Below, one piece after another: positions 25,538-33,482 of a stretch of 64,000 nt of DNA (its first letter is position 1; each line of letters starts with the position of its first letter). Both the position numbers and the translations under genes were made by a program. The notes beneath the pieces were generated by a model, which made no database searches, was not told the origin of the DNA, and was given only the letters and a program-made list of their open reading frames with translations. The DNA lies in contig NZ_CP109137.1 in the NCBI RefSeq assembly GCF_035918095.1, positions 1,738,001 through 1,802,000 of the forward strand, in the 5' to 3' direction. The DNA is from Streptomyces sp. NBC_01750 (GTDB lineage Bacteria; Actinomycetota; Actinomycetes; Streptomycetales; Streptomycetaceae).

Positions 25538-26800
25538 TCATGCCGTCTCCTCCTTCGTCAGCAGCATGTGCTGCACATCCAGATAGCCGGAGCGGAAGCC
25601 CGCCTCGGAGTAGGCGAGATAGAAGGTCCACATCCGGCGGAAGGTCTCGTCGAAACCGAGGGCGCCGACGGCGGCGGCTCGTTCGGCGAAGCGCTCGCGC
25701 CACAGCCGCAGTGTCTCGGCGTAGTGCGGACCGAAGCCGTCCCGCGCGGCCACCCGCAGTCCGGTGCAGCCGGTGACGACCTGCTCGATCGCCTCGGTCG
25801 AGGGCAGCAGCCCGCCCGGGAAGATGTACTTCTGGATCCAGGTGAAGGTGGTGCGGGAGGCCAGCAGCCGCTCGTGCGGCATGGTGATCGACTGAAGCGC
25901 GATTCGCCCGCCGGGCGCGAGCAGCCGGTCCAGCGTCATGAAGTACTCCGGCCAGAACTCCTCGCCGACTGCCTCGACCATCTCCACACTGACGATCGCG
26001 TCGTAGTGGCCGAGCACCTTGCGGTAGTCACGCAGCAGGACCGTCACCCGGTCCGCCAGTCCCGCCTCGTGGACGCGTCGCCGTGCCAGCTCCTGCTGCT
26101 CGCCCGAGAGGGTCACGGTCAGCACGCGGGCGCCGCGCTGTGCCGCCCGGATCGCCAACTCGCCCCAGCCAGTGCCGATTTCCAGCAGCTGGGTGCCGGA
26201 TCCGACCTGTGCCAGGTCGAGCAGCCGGTCGATCTTGCGGTGCTGAGCGGCGGGCAGCAGATTCTGTTCGGCGGGGAAACCGCGGAAGAGAGCGGAGGAG
26301 TACGACATGGTCCGGTCGAGGAAGAGCGCGAAGAGTTCGTTCGACAGGACGTAGTGGTGGCTGATGTTGGCGCGGGAGCCCTCGGAGGTGTTGCGGTGCT
26401 CGCCCGGCCCCGTGGGCGCCCAGGCTCCGCGCAGCCGCTGGAGCGGCTCGGGGATCAGCGTCGCCACGTGCTCGGCGAGGACGGTCAGTACGCCGACGAG
26501 GTCACGGGCCTCCCATTCGCCCGCCATGTACGACTCGCCGAAGCCGATGAGTCCGCCCGCGCCGATACGGCGGAAGAAGGCCTGCGGGTCGTGCACCTCC
26601 ATGAAGGGCCCGCCCAGGCCGATCGGCTCACCGCCCGCGAGGCGGACCCGCAGCGGCAGCCTGCCGAGGGCGCGCAGGACGAGCCGTTCGGCGGCCGCGG
26701 TACGCAGCCGGGAGGTCCGGGGCAGCCGGGCCACATCGGGCCAGCTCCGCGCGTCGACCGACGCGACTCTCGATGGTGCCGGGGACATGGTCACGCTCAC
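25538..26800 (-). CDS. Cyclopropane-fatty-acyl-phospholipid synthase family methyltransferase
   Basis: 420-aa SAM-dependent methyltransferase acting on unsaturated acyl chains of membrane phospholipids (mycobacterial ufaA1-like). Motifs in order: NISHHYVLSNELFALFLDRTMSYSSALF (substrate/phospholipid region), SAM motif LLEIGTGWGELAIRAAQ, VTLSGEQQELARRRV, and VSVEMVEAVGEEFWPEYF. The N-terminal lipid-binding domain starts about residue 35. The GTG start overlaps the DUF1365 stop in a GTGA. The product could be cyclopropane, methyl-branched or methylene fatty acids; the neighbouring FAD oxidase and reductase-like gene would modify it further. Confidence 0.9.
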   Translation of the reverse strand: MSVTMSPAPSRVASVDARSWPDVARLPRTSRLRTAAAERLVLRALGRLPLRVRLAGGEPIGLGGPFMEVHDPQAFFRRIGAGGLIGFGESYMAGEWEARDLVGVLTVLAEHVATLIPEPLQRLRGAWAPTGPGEHRNTSEGSRANISHHYVLSNELFALFLDRTMSYSSALFRGFPAEQNLLPAAQHRKIDRLLDLAQVGSGTQLLEIGTGWGELAIRAAQRGARVLTVTLSGEQQELARRRVHEAGLADRVTVLLRDYRKVLGHYDAIVSVEMVEAVGEEFWPEYFMTLDRLLAPGGRIALQSITMPHERLLASRTTFTWIQKYIFPGGLLPSTEAIEQVVTGCTGLRVAARDGFGPHYAETLRLWRERFAERAAAVGALGFDETFRRMWTFYLAYSEAGFRSGYLDVQHMLLTKEETA

Positions 26801-27528
26801 TTCACACCCTCCTGGGACACATGGCGGGGACGGGGTTGTACGGGCAGTCCGCGCAGAAGCAGGCGGATGCCGTGGAACCGGATGCCGGCGGATACGGCCA
26901 GGGTGGAGAGGGGGTTGCGCAGGGCGGCGCGGAGCAGGGCGCGCGCCGTCGCCGGTCGGCGCTCCCCTCGTACGGTGGCGGTGAAGGGGCGGGCTCCGGA
27001 CCGTTCCAGCTGCACCGTCAGATCCAGCCGGGAGCCCGGTTCTGGCAGCCGCATCCGGTAGGCGCCGTCCACCGGGAAGAAGGGTGAGACGTAGAACGCC
27101 TTGTCCACCGTGGCCCGGTGGGCGTCGTCGGGGCGCAGCAGATAGCAGTGCCGTTCGCCGTAGGTGTTGTGCACCTCGGCGACGACACAGAGCAGGCTGC
27201 CGTCGCGGCTCCGGCACCAGTAGAGGGTCAGCGGGTTGAAGACATGGCCGAACACGCGCGCGTGGGCGAGCATCACCACCCGGCCGCCGTCCAGGTGCAC
27301 GTCCCGCGCGGCGAGGTACTGCTCGAGCCCGGCGCGGATCGTCGGCTGGGTACCGCCGAAGTGATCACGTGCGTCGAAGCGGGCCAGCGGCCGGAGCAGC
27401 GGGGGCAGGCGCGGCGGTTCATCGGGGTCGGTCAGCCACATGTAGGTGCGGTGGCGCAGGGCGTACCGGCAGGACGCCGTCCGCACATGGGTGACCGTGC
27501 AGCTGTACAGGGCGGGTCGGGCGCTCAC
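26797..27528 (-). CDS. DUF1365 protein of the CFA-synthase cluster
   Basis: 243 aa. The family pattern is intact: THVRTASCRYALRHRTYMWLTD at the start, VMLAHARVFGHVFNPLTLYWC, VVAEVHNTYGERHCYLL, and KAFYVSPFFPVDGAYRMRLPEP. The biochemical role is not established, but the gene is almost always between an FAD amine oxidase and a CFA synthase, pointing to unsaturated-lipid modification. GTG start at 27528 overlaps the true amine-oxidase stop in a GTGA. Because of the frameshift upstream, this frame is also continuous with the amine-oxidase N-terminus, and automated callers may report one fused protein. Confidence 0.85.
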   Translation of the reverse strand: MSARPALYSCTVTHVRTASCRYALRHRTYMWLTDPDEPPRLPPLLRPLARFDARDHFGGTQPTIRAGLEQYLAARDVHLDGGRVVMLAHARVFGHVFNPLTLYWCRSRDGSLLCVVAEVHNTYGERHCYLLRPDDAHRATVDKAFYVSPFFPVDGAYRMRLPEPGSRLDLTVQLERSGARPFTATVRGERRPATARALLRAALRNPLSTLAVSAGIRFHGIRLLLRGLPVQPRPRHVSQEGVK

Positions 27529-28794
27529 CAGGACACCCTCAGCGCCAAGGCCGCCTCGACGCCCGAGCCGCAGCCGTCCTCGTGGAAGCCCCAGCCGTGG
27601 TACGCCCCCGCGTACGCCGTCACCGGTCCGCTGAGCAGCGGCAGCCGCCCCTGTGCGGCCACCGACTCCGGGGTGAAGAGGGGGTGTTCGTACTGCATGC
27701 GTGCGAGCACCCGTTCGGCGTCGACCCGGTCGGAGTCGTTGAGTGTCACCACAAAGGTCTCGGGGGCGTCGAGCCGCTGGAGGCGGTTCATGTCGTAGCT
27801 GACCCGCACCCGTTCGGCACCCGTTTCGCAGGAGGGCATCGAAGAGTTCCAGGAGGCCCGTGCGCCCCTGGTACGCGGCAGTACGGAAGTGTCGGTGTGC
27901 AGCAGGGTGGAGTTCCGGGAGTAGCGGAACGCGCCGAGGACCCGGCGCTCCTGCTCGGTCGGGTCGGCGAGCAGCCGCAGTGCCTGGTCGGGGTGGACGG
28001 CGACGACCACGGAGTCGAACTCCCGCACGCTGCCGTCCTCGGCGGTGATCTCGACGCCGTCCGCGTGGCGGCGCAGCGCGCGGACCGGGGGTTGCGGTGT
28101 GCACGGCGGCGAGCTCCTTGCCGATCCGTTCGACGTACGCGCGCGAGCCACCGGTGACCGTCCGCCATACCGGCGAGCCGGTGATCGTCAGCAGTCCGTG
28201 GTGCTCGAGGAAGCGGAAGAGATGGCGGGCGGGGTGGCGCAGGGCGGTGGCGCCGTCGCAGGACCAGACGGCGGAGACGAGCGGTGTCATGAAGTGCGAG
28301 GTGAAGTACGGGGAGAAGCCGTCGTCCGCGATGAACTCCCCCAGCGTCAGGTGCTCGTCGCCGCTGTTCTCCAGCAGTCGGCGGGCCCGGCGGTGGAAGG
28401 CCGGGACCTCGGTGAGCATCCGCAGGTAGCGGCCGCGCAGGGCGTTGCGGGGCTGGGCCAGGAGTCCGGAGAGGCCGCGGGCCCCCGCGTACTCGAGTCC
28501 GCAGCCCTCGCACCGTACCGACATGCTCATCTCCGACTCCTGTGTGACCACGCCGAGTTCGGCGAAGAGACGCAGCAGATGCGGATAGGTGCGCTCGTTG
28601 TGGACGATGAATCCGGAGTCGACGCGGTGTACGCGCCCGTCGGAGGACGGGACGTCGTGGGTGTGGGCATGCCCGCCGAGCCGGTCGTCCGCCTCGTACA
28701 GCGACACCGTGTGAGAGCGCTGCAGTACGTACGCGGCGGTCAGCCCCGCGACTCCGCCGCCGACCACGGCCGTACGCCGCCGTTCCGCTGTCAT
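27525..28794 (-). pseudogene. FAD-dependent amine oxidase/desaturase-like gene with a frameshift
   Basis: First gene of the lipid operon, about 422 codons. The N-terminus is a clean FAD-binding fold (RTAVVGGGVAGLTAAYVLQR, then YEADDRLGGHAHTHDV and VDSGFIVHNERTYPHLLRLF). Similarity runs in one frame to about 28092 (GKELAAVHTATP). It then continues in another (VRALRRHADGVEITAEDG, VVVAVHPDQALRLLADPT, RVRVSYDMNRLQRLDAPETF, AYAGAYHGWGFHEDGCGSG). The break is at a run of five G (28087-28091), consistent with one extra base. It is either a true inactivating mutation or a homopolymer sequencing error. ATG 28794 has GGAGGGAGCGGGA upstream. Homologues oxidise or desaturate lipids; Rv0449c is the mycobacterial counterpart. 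Confidence 0.82.
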
Positions 28795-28837
28795 TCCCGC
28801 TCCCTCCGGGCCGGCTCCGGCACCGCCCTCCACCGGT

Positions 28838-28866
28838 CATTCGGCGCGGTGGGGGCGTTGGATTGG
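28838..28866 (-). promoter_or_regulatory. Predicted SigK-type ECF promoter of the lipid-modification operon
   Basis: On the minus strand: -35 CCAATCC (28866-28860), 16-bp spacer, -10 CGAATG (28843-28838), 44 bp upstream of the amine-oxidase start. Identical elements and spacing to the promoter of the sigma factor operon, so both convergent operons should form one regulon. Confidence 0.75.
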
Positions 28867-28993
28867 TCGGCGGAGAGATCTTTCGGCGGACGGCGCACGG
28901 GGAGTTCGGGCGGACGGCATGCGGAGTACGGCGTGAGGACTTGGGCCCCGTACGGACATGGACACGTGACACCGGCGAAACAGCCTCTCCCTA

Positions 28994-29015
28994 ATTTCTG
29001 TCACCTGACCGGAAT
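28994..29015. promoter_or_regulatory. Imperfect TetR operator upstream of the permease
   Basis: 22-bp imperfect palindrome beginning ATTTCTGTCA and ending TGACCGGAAT (8 of 10 positions symmetric). It shares the 12-bp CTAATTTCTGTC context with the perfect palindrome at 32005-32026. It lies 30 bp before the permease start. Confidence 0.65.
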
Positions 29016-29044
29016 AACAACCGGAATGAGCGACAGGGGCTGCC

Positions 29045-30613
29045 ATGACCACGACCGCACCCACCGACGTACGGCCCGACCCTCCGGAGAACGGCCGGGG
29101 CGGCGACGCGGCCGCACTGGCCGGCTTCGGCTACCGGCAGGAGCTGCATCGCAGCATGGGGCGGTACGCCTCCTTCGCCGCCGGGTTCTCCTTTATCTCC
29201 GTCCTCACCACGGTCTTCCAGTTCTTCGCGTTCGGCTTCTCCTTCGGCGGCGCGGCCTTCTTCTGGACCTGGCCCGCTGTGCTGGCCGGGCAGTTGCTGG
29301 TCGCGGCCTGCTTCGCCGAACTCGCCGCCCGCTACCCGCTGTCGGGCGCCATCTACCAGTGGTCGACGCGGCTCAGCACTCCGTCCTTCGGCTGGTTCGC
29401 GGGCTGGATCATGGTCATCGGCCAGATCGTCGTGGTCGCCGCAGCAGCCCTGGCACTCCAGGTCGTGCTCCCCGCGATCTGGTCCGGCTTCCAGCTGTTC
29501 GGCGGCGACCCGTCGCCCGTGACGCCGTCGGGCGCCGCGAACGCCGCGCTGCTGGCGGTCGTACTCCTCGCCCTGACCACCGCCGTCAACCTCCTCGACA
29601 ACCGCGTCATGTCCGCCGTCAACCGCATCGGTGTGACCGCGGAGATCATCGGGGCGGTGCTGATCGTGGTGCTGCTCCTGACCCATTCCGAGCGCGGCGC
29701 GGGCGTCACCCTGCACACCGGCGGCCAGGGCGGAGCGATCGGCGCGCTTCTTGTCGGCTCCTTCACCGCGGCGTACGTCCTCATCGGCTTCGACAGCGCC
29801 GGCGAACTCAGCGAGGAGACGCGCAGCCCCCGCAGTACCGCCCCGCGCACGATCCTTCTCGCGCTCGCCTCCGCCGGTGTCCTCGGCGGACTGCTGCTGC
29901 TCGGCGGGGTGCTCGCCGCGCCGAGTCTGACCGACGGGCGCCTCGCGACCGAGGGACTCTCCTACGTCCTCACGAGCAGCCTCGGCGACGGCGTGGGCAA
30001 GGCCTTGCTCATCGATGTGGTGATCGCCATCGCGGTGGCCACGCTGGCCATCCAGACGGCGGGCTCCCGGATGCTCTTCTCCATGGCGCGCGACGGTGTG
30101 CTGCCCTTCTCGGCCCGCCTCGCGAAGGTCTCCGCGCGCACCGGAATGCCCGCCGTCCCCGCCCTGGTCGTCGGCGCGGCGGCAGCGGCGCTGGTCCTGC
30201 TCAACCTGGTCTCGCCGGAGGCCTTCCTCGCCATCGGCACGACCTGCATCGCCATGCTGTATCTGGCCTACGCGATGGTGACGGGCCCGATGCTGGTACG
30301 CAGGCTGCGCGGCGAATGGTCCCCTGGTCCGGGGGCCGACGAGGTGGACGAGTCGGGCCGCCCGCTGTTCTCACTCGGCCGCTGGGGCCTGCCGGTGAAC
30401 ATCGTGGCGCTGGCGTACGGCCTGTTCATGACGGTGAACCTGGCCTGGCCGCGGGCGGCGGTGTACGACCCGTCGGGCGGGCACTGGTACTTCCAGTGGT
30501 TCACGGCGCTGTTCCTGCTGGTCACAGTGGGGCTCGGCGCTCTCTGGAGGGCTATGAGGGCACAACGGGGGCAATCGGCACCGGAAGTGGCACCTGCGGC
30601 GGCGCGCCCCTAG
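29045..30613 (+). CDS. APC-family permease of the urea/guanidine carboxylase cluster
   Basis: 522-aa transporter with about 12-14 hydrophobic segments. RSMGRYASFAAGFSFISVLTTVFQFFAFGFSFGGAAFFWTWP and ARYPLSGAIYQWSTRL are typical of the APC amino acid/urea-carboxylase-associated permease group. The cytosolic loop FDSAGELSEETRSPRSTAPR is the conserved APC signature. ATG at 29045 follows AGGGG. The operator upstream matches that of the divergent carboxylase operon 3 kb away, so both probably answer to the same TetR protein. Likely substrate is a small nitrogenous compound such as guanidine or a urea derivative (inferred). Confidence 0.86.
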   Translation: MTTTAPTDVRPDPPENGRGGDAAALAGFGYRQELHRSMGRYASFAAGFSFISVLTTVFQFFAFGFSFGGAAFFWTWPAVLAGQLLVAACFAELAARYPLSGAIYQWSTRLSTPSFGWFAGWIMVIGQIVVVAAAALALQVVLPAIWSGFQLFGGDPSPVTPSGAANAALLAVVLLALTTAVNLLDNRVMSAVNRIGVTAEIIGAVLIVVLLLTHSERGAGVTLHTGGQGGAIGALLVGSFTAAYVLIGFDSAGELSEETRSPRSTAPRTILLALASAGVLGGLLLLGGVLAAPSLTDGRLATEGLSYVLTSSLGDGVGKALLIDVVIAIAVATLAIQTAGSRMLFSMARDGVLPFSARLAKVSARTGMPAVPALVVGAAAAALVLLNLVSPEAFLAIGTTCIAMLYLAYAMVTGPMLVRRLRGEWSPGPGADEVDESGRPLFSLGRWGLPVNIVALAYGLFMTVNLAWPRAAVYDPSGGHWYFQWFTALFLLVTVGLGALWRAMRAQRGQSAPEVAPAAARP

Positions 30614-30816
30614 CCGACTCGTGCCGCGTCCGCCGTAGTGTCCTTGACGGTCGGCCGGGGCCCGGGGTCCTTGTCGTGCGTGATACTCGGCTTCGAATGA
30701 CCGAACCGCATCCGGACGGCCTCGATGCTCGAGCGATGGCTCGCATGTGAGCGGCGCTCAGGGCGAATCCGGTGCGGAGGCCGGCCCGCTGCGGGGCTGC
30801 CGGCCCGGCGCGCGCC

Positions 30817-31056
30817 TCAGGCCGCGCCGGTCCCGATCCGCTTCCTGCGCGGAAAATCGGCGTCGTCCTCGGCCAGCGGAAGCGGCCGGTGCCCCTCCGT
30901 GTGGTCGTTGACCCAGCCACACACTCCGCATGCATAGCGCCCGTCGAGACCGGACACGCGAGTACCGCACTGTCTGCACTCGGTCTCGGTGATCTCCGGG
31001 GCGATGAGAGCCTCGGGATCGGGTAGCGGCTCGAAGTCCGGCAGCCAGTTGGTCAT
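30817..31056 (-). CDS. Small zinc-ribbon protein, unknown function
   Basis: 79 aa. Four cysteines in two knuckles, CRQCG and CGVCG (with the spacing C-x2-C-x14-C-x2-C), make a rubredoxin/zinc-ribbon-like site in the middle. The flanks are acidic and proline-rich. Such proteins are common in actinobacteria without a known role; binding to a larger partner is usual. It lies alone between the permease (convergent) and the tetR gene, and ATG 31056 has only a weak ribosome site. Confidence 0.7.
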   Translation of the reverse strand: MTNWLPDFEPLPDPEALIAPEITETECRQCGTRVSGLDGRYACGVCGWVNDHTEGHRPLPLAEDDADFPRRKRIGTGAA

Positions 31057-31256
31057 GACCGCAGGCTACAGCCGGCCCCGCGCGGGGGCGGATGCGGCGT
31101 GCTGGATGCCGGCGGGTGGGGCCGCGAGGCCGGGAACGGCTCGGAGTCGTGACGCGCCGCCCGAGAGCACCGGGACGAGCCGCTACCGACTGCGGGGAGC
31201 GCACAGTCGGCTCACAGAGCTGAGCGGGGTGTTTGAACACAGGCCCGCGCCCGACC

Positions 31257-31883
31257 TCACGCCCCGGTGATCCGCAGTGCCGCATCCGCCGTCGCCTCCG
31301 CGAACACCCCCACGGCACGACGCGGATCCGACCTGTGCACCAGGATCACGCCCTCGATCAGCCCGAACACCAGGTCCGTACGGAGCTGCAGCTCGTCCTT
31401 GTCCAGCTCGGCCCCCGCCGCCGTCGCCCCCAGCAGCTGACCGTAGGCGTCCTTCAAATCCTCCCGTACCCGGTGGAAGCCCGCGAATCGCTCGCTCCGC
31501 ACCTCCGGCAGCAGATACAGCGCGCCCAGGTTGTGCGGTCCGCCGCACAGCAGCTCCACGTCCGAGCGGCACAGCTCCCACAGGCGCTTCTCCGCCGGGC
31601 GCCCGTCGTCCGCGAGCAGTTCACGTGCCAGGATCAGTGACGGTGTCACCGTCGACTCGAGGAGCTCCGCGAGCAGGTCCTCCTTGCCCCCGAAGTAGTG
31701 GTACATCGTCGCCTGGCGCATCCCCGCGCTCTCCGCGACCACTCGCGTCGTGGTCGCCGCGTAGCCGTGCGTCGTGAACAACTCGGCCGCCGCGGCCAGC
31801 AGTTCGTCTCGGGCGGACAGCCCGCGGTCCGGCCGCTGCTCCGCGCGCGGCCGCCCGACCCGTCGTCCTGTGGTGGTGCCCAT
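31257..31883 (-). CDS. TetR-family transcriptional regulator of the carboxylase cluster
   Basis: 208-aa repressor. The N-terminal helix-turn-helix is clear: ARDELLAAAAELFTTHGYAATTTRVVAESAGMRQATMYHYFGGKEDLLAELL (residues about 24-75). The C-terminal ligand domain has no recognisable motif. It is divergent from the DUF1989/carboxylase operon, and the intergenic region contains a perfect 22-bp palindrome. A related site precedes the permease. TetR regulators at this position are known from urea-carboxylase-associated clusters. The inducer could be guanidine, urea or an intermediate; this is inference. Confidence 0.9.
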   Translation of the reverse strand: MGTTTGRRVGRPRAEQRPDRGLSARDELLAAAAELFTTHGYAATTTRVVAESAGMRQATMYHYFGGKEDLLAELLESTVTPSLILARELLADDGRPAEKRLWELCRSDVELLCGGPHNLGALYLLPEVRSERFAGFHRVREDLKDAYGQLLGATAAGAELDKDELQLRTDLVFGLIEGVILVHRSDPRRAVGVFAEATADAALRITGA

Positions 31884-32004
31884 GCAGCCGATCGTCGCAC
31901 ACCCCCCGATCACCGACCGCACATCCCTTCGACCAAGATCCCGGTGAGCGTTCCGTAACCGCCGGGCAACGGACAGGCAATGACCCCGACTCCCCCTGCG
32001 CCTA

Positions 32005-32026
32005 ATTTCTGTCGCGCGACAGAAAT
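32005..32026. promoter_or_regulatory. Perfect 22-bp palindromic operator
   Basis: Two half-sites ATTTCTGTCGC / GCGACAGAAAT with no spacer, ending 29 bp before the first gene of the carboxylase operon. TAATTT at 32003-32008 could be a -10 element, with ATGACC 17 bp upstream, so a bound TetR dimer would cover the promoter. Confidence 0.85.
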
Positions 32027-32055
32027 GACCGCCGAGCCGGAGGAGGTCCGCCGCC

Positions 32056-32880
32056 ATGGCGACCGCGACGACATACGGGGCCCGCGACCACGCCCGCGCA
32101 CAGGACGGCGCCCGCGCCGAGGCCATGCCGGTCGTGCCCGCGACCGACTGGCCCGCCCCGCCCCGCGAGGCCGGGCATCTGGTGTGGGCCGAGACCGTGG
32201 CGGGCGGCAACTACACCCACCGGGTGTTCGCCCGCGGCACCGAGCTGCGGCTCACGGACCCGCACGGGGACGCCTGCGCGCACGTGCTGCTCTTCGTGGA
32301 CGGACGACCGTGGGAGCGTCTCAACACGGCCGACACCGTCAAGGTCCAGTGGAACGCCTACCTCCGCGCCGGGCAGCTGCTCCTCTCCGACCAGGGCCGC
32401 GTACTCGCCACGCTTGTCGCGGACACAACGGGCCGGCACGACGCCCTGTGCGGCACCTCCACGCTCGTACGCAACACAGAGCGGTACGGGGACGGCGCAC
32501 CCCATTCCGCGTCCCCCGCGGGCCGCGAGCTCCTGAAGCTCGCCGCGCTCAAGAACGGCCTGGAGCCGCGCGATCTGCCGCCTTCGCTCTCCTTCTTCCA
32601 GGGCGTGGAGGTACGGGACGACGGCGCCCTCGACTTCACCGGCTCGGCCGGCCCCGGAGCCTCCGTGACGCTCCGCGCCGAGCAGGACGTGACCGTGCTG
32701 ATCGCGAACGTCCCGCATCCACTGGACCCGCGCCCCGAGTACACCAGCACGGCGCTGGAGGTGCTGGCCTGGCGCGCCGCGCCCACCGCGCCCGGCGATC
32801 CGCTGTGGGAGGCCACACCGGAGGGACGCCGCGCCTTCGCCAACACCATTGATTTCCTTGCCTCGAGGGGACTCGCATGA
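32056..32880 (+). CDS. Urea carboxylase-associated protein 2 (DUF1989), probable carboxyguanidine deiminase subunit
   Basis: 274 aa. DUF1989 features: HLVWAETVAGGNYTHRVFARGTELRLTD, DACAHVLLFVDGRPWERLNTADTVKVQWNAYL, LLLSDQGRVLATLVADTTGRHDALCGTST with a likely metal-binding His/Cys set. In recent work on guanidine degradation, two DUF1989 paralogues form the deiminase that converts carboxyguanidine to allophanate (CgcA/CgcB). ATG 32056 has GGAGGAGGT upstream. ATGA overlap with the next DUF1989 gene supports a heteromeric enzyme. First gene of the operon controlled by the palindrome at 32005. Confidence 0.85.
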   Translation: MATATTYGARDHARAQDGARAEAMPVVPATDWPAPPREAGHLVWAETVAGGNYTHRVFARGTELRLTDPHGDACAHVLLFVDGRPWERLNTADTVKVQWNAYLRAGQLLLSDQGRVLATLVADTTGRHDALCGTSTLVRNTERYGDGAPHSASPAGRELLKLAALKNGLEPRDLPPSLSFFQGVEVRDDGALDFTGSAGPGASVTLRAEQDVTVLIANVPHPLDPRPEYTSTALEVLAWRAAPTAPGDPLWEATPEGRRAFANTIDFLASRGLA

Positions 32881-33482
32881 GCGCGACCACCGTCGTACCC
32901 GCTCGCGCCGCCTGGTCCGCCGTCGTCCGCGCCGGCAAACAGCTGACCATCACCGATCTGCACGGCAATCAGGCCGTCGACTTCCTGTTGTACGACGCCC
33001 AGGACACCACCGTCCGTTACAGCGCCGCCGATACCGTCCACGCCCAGGGGAACATCTTCCTCACCACCGGGAGCGTGCTGTTGTCGAACGAGCACACCCC
33101 GCTGATGACCGTCACCGAGGACACCTGCGGACGGCACGACACAGTCGGCGGCGCCTGCTCCAAGGAGTCCAACACCCTGCGCTACGGCCACCACACCTGG
33201 TCGCAGCACGCCTGCGTCGACAACTTCCTCGCGGAGGGCGCGCGTTACGGCCTCGGCAAGCGCGATCTGGTCTCCAACATCAACTGGTACATGAACGTCC
33301 CGGTCGAGAAGGACGGCACGCTCGGCATCGTCGACGGCATCTCCTCGCCGGGTCTGCGCGTCACCCTGCGCGCCGAGACCGATGTCCTGGTCCTCGTCTC
33401 CAACTGCCCTCAGATCAACAACCCGTGCAACGGCTTCGAGCCGACCGCAGTCGAGATGACGATCAGCGAGGCCGCCGTATGA
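32877..33482 (+). CDS. Urea carboxylase-associated protein 1 (DUF1989), probable carboxyguanidine deiminase subunit
   Basis: 201 aa, shorter paralogue of the preceding gene. The core is well preserved: VVPARAAWSAVVRAGKQLTITDLHGNQAVDFLLYDAQD, VLLSNEHTPLMTVTEDTCGRHDTVGGACSKESNTLRYG with His/Cys metal-ligand candidates, SNINWYMNVPVEKDGTL and LVSNCPQINNPCNGF. ATGA overlaps on both sides, with the paralogue and the carboxylase, give tight translational coupling of three genes. Predicted partner of the 274-aa protein in one deiminase. Confidence 0.87.
   Translation: MSATTVVPARAAWSAVVRAGKQLTITDLHGNQAVDFLLYDAQDTTVRYSAADTVHAQGNIFLTTGSVLLSNEHTPLMTVTEDTCGRHDTVGGACSKESNTLRYGHHTWSQHACVDNFLAEGARYGLGKRDLVSNINWYMNVPVEKDGTLGIVDGISSPGLRVTLRAETDVLVLVSNCPQINNPCNGFEPTAVEMTISEAAV

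Noticed and set aside
31884..32055. Guanidine-I (ykkC) riboswitch before the DUF1989 operon
   Set aside because: None of the conserved core stretches I know of (such as the ACACGGAGGG-like box) is present; the region holds a palindromic operator instead.
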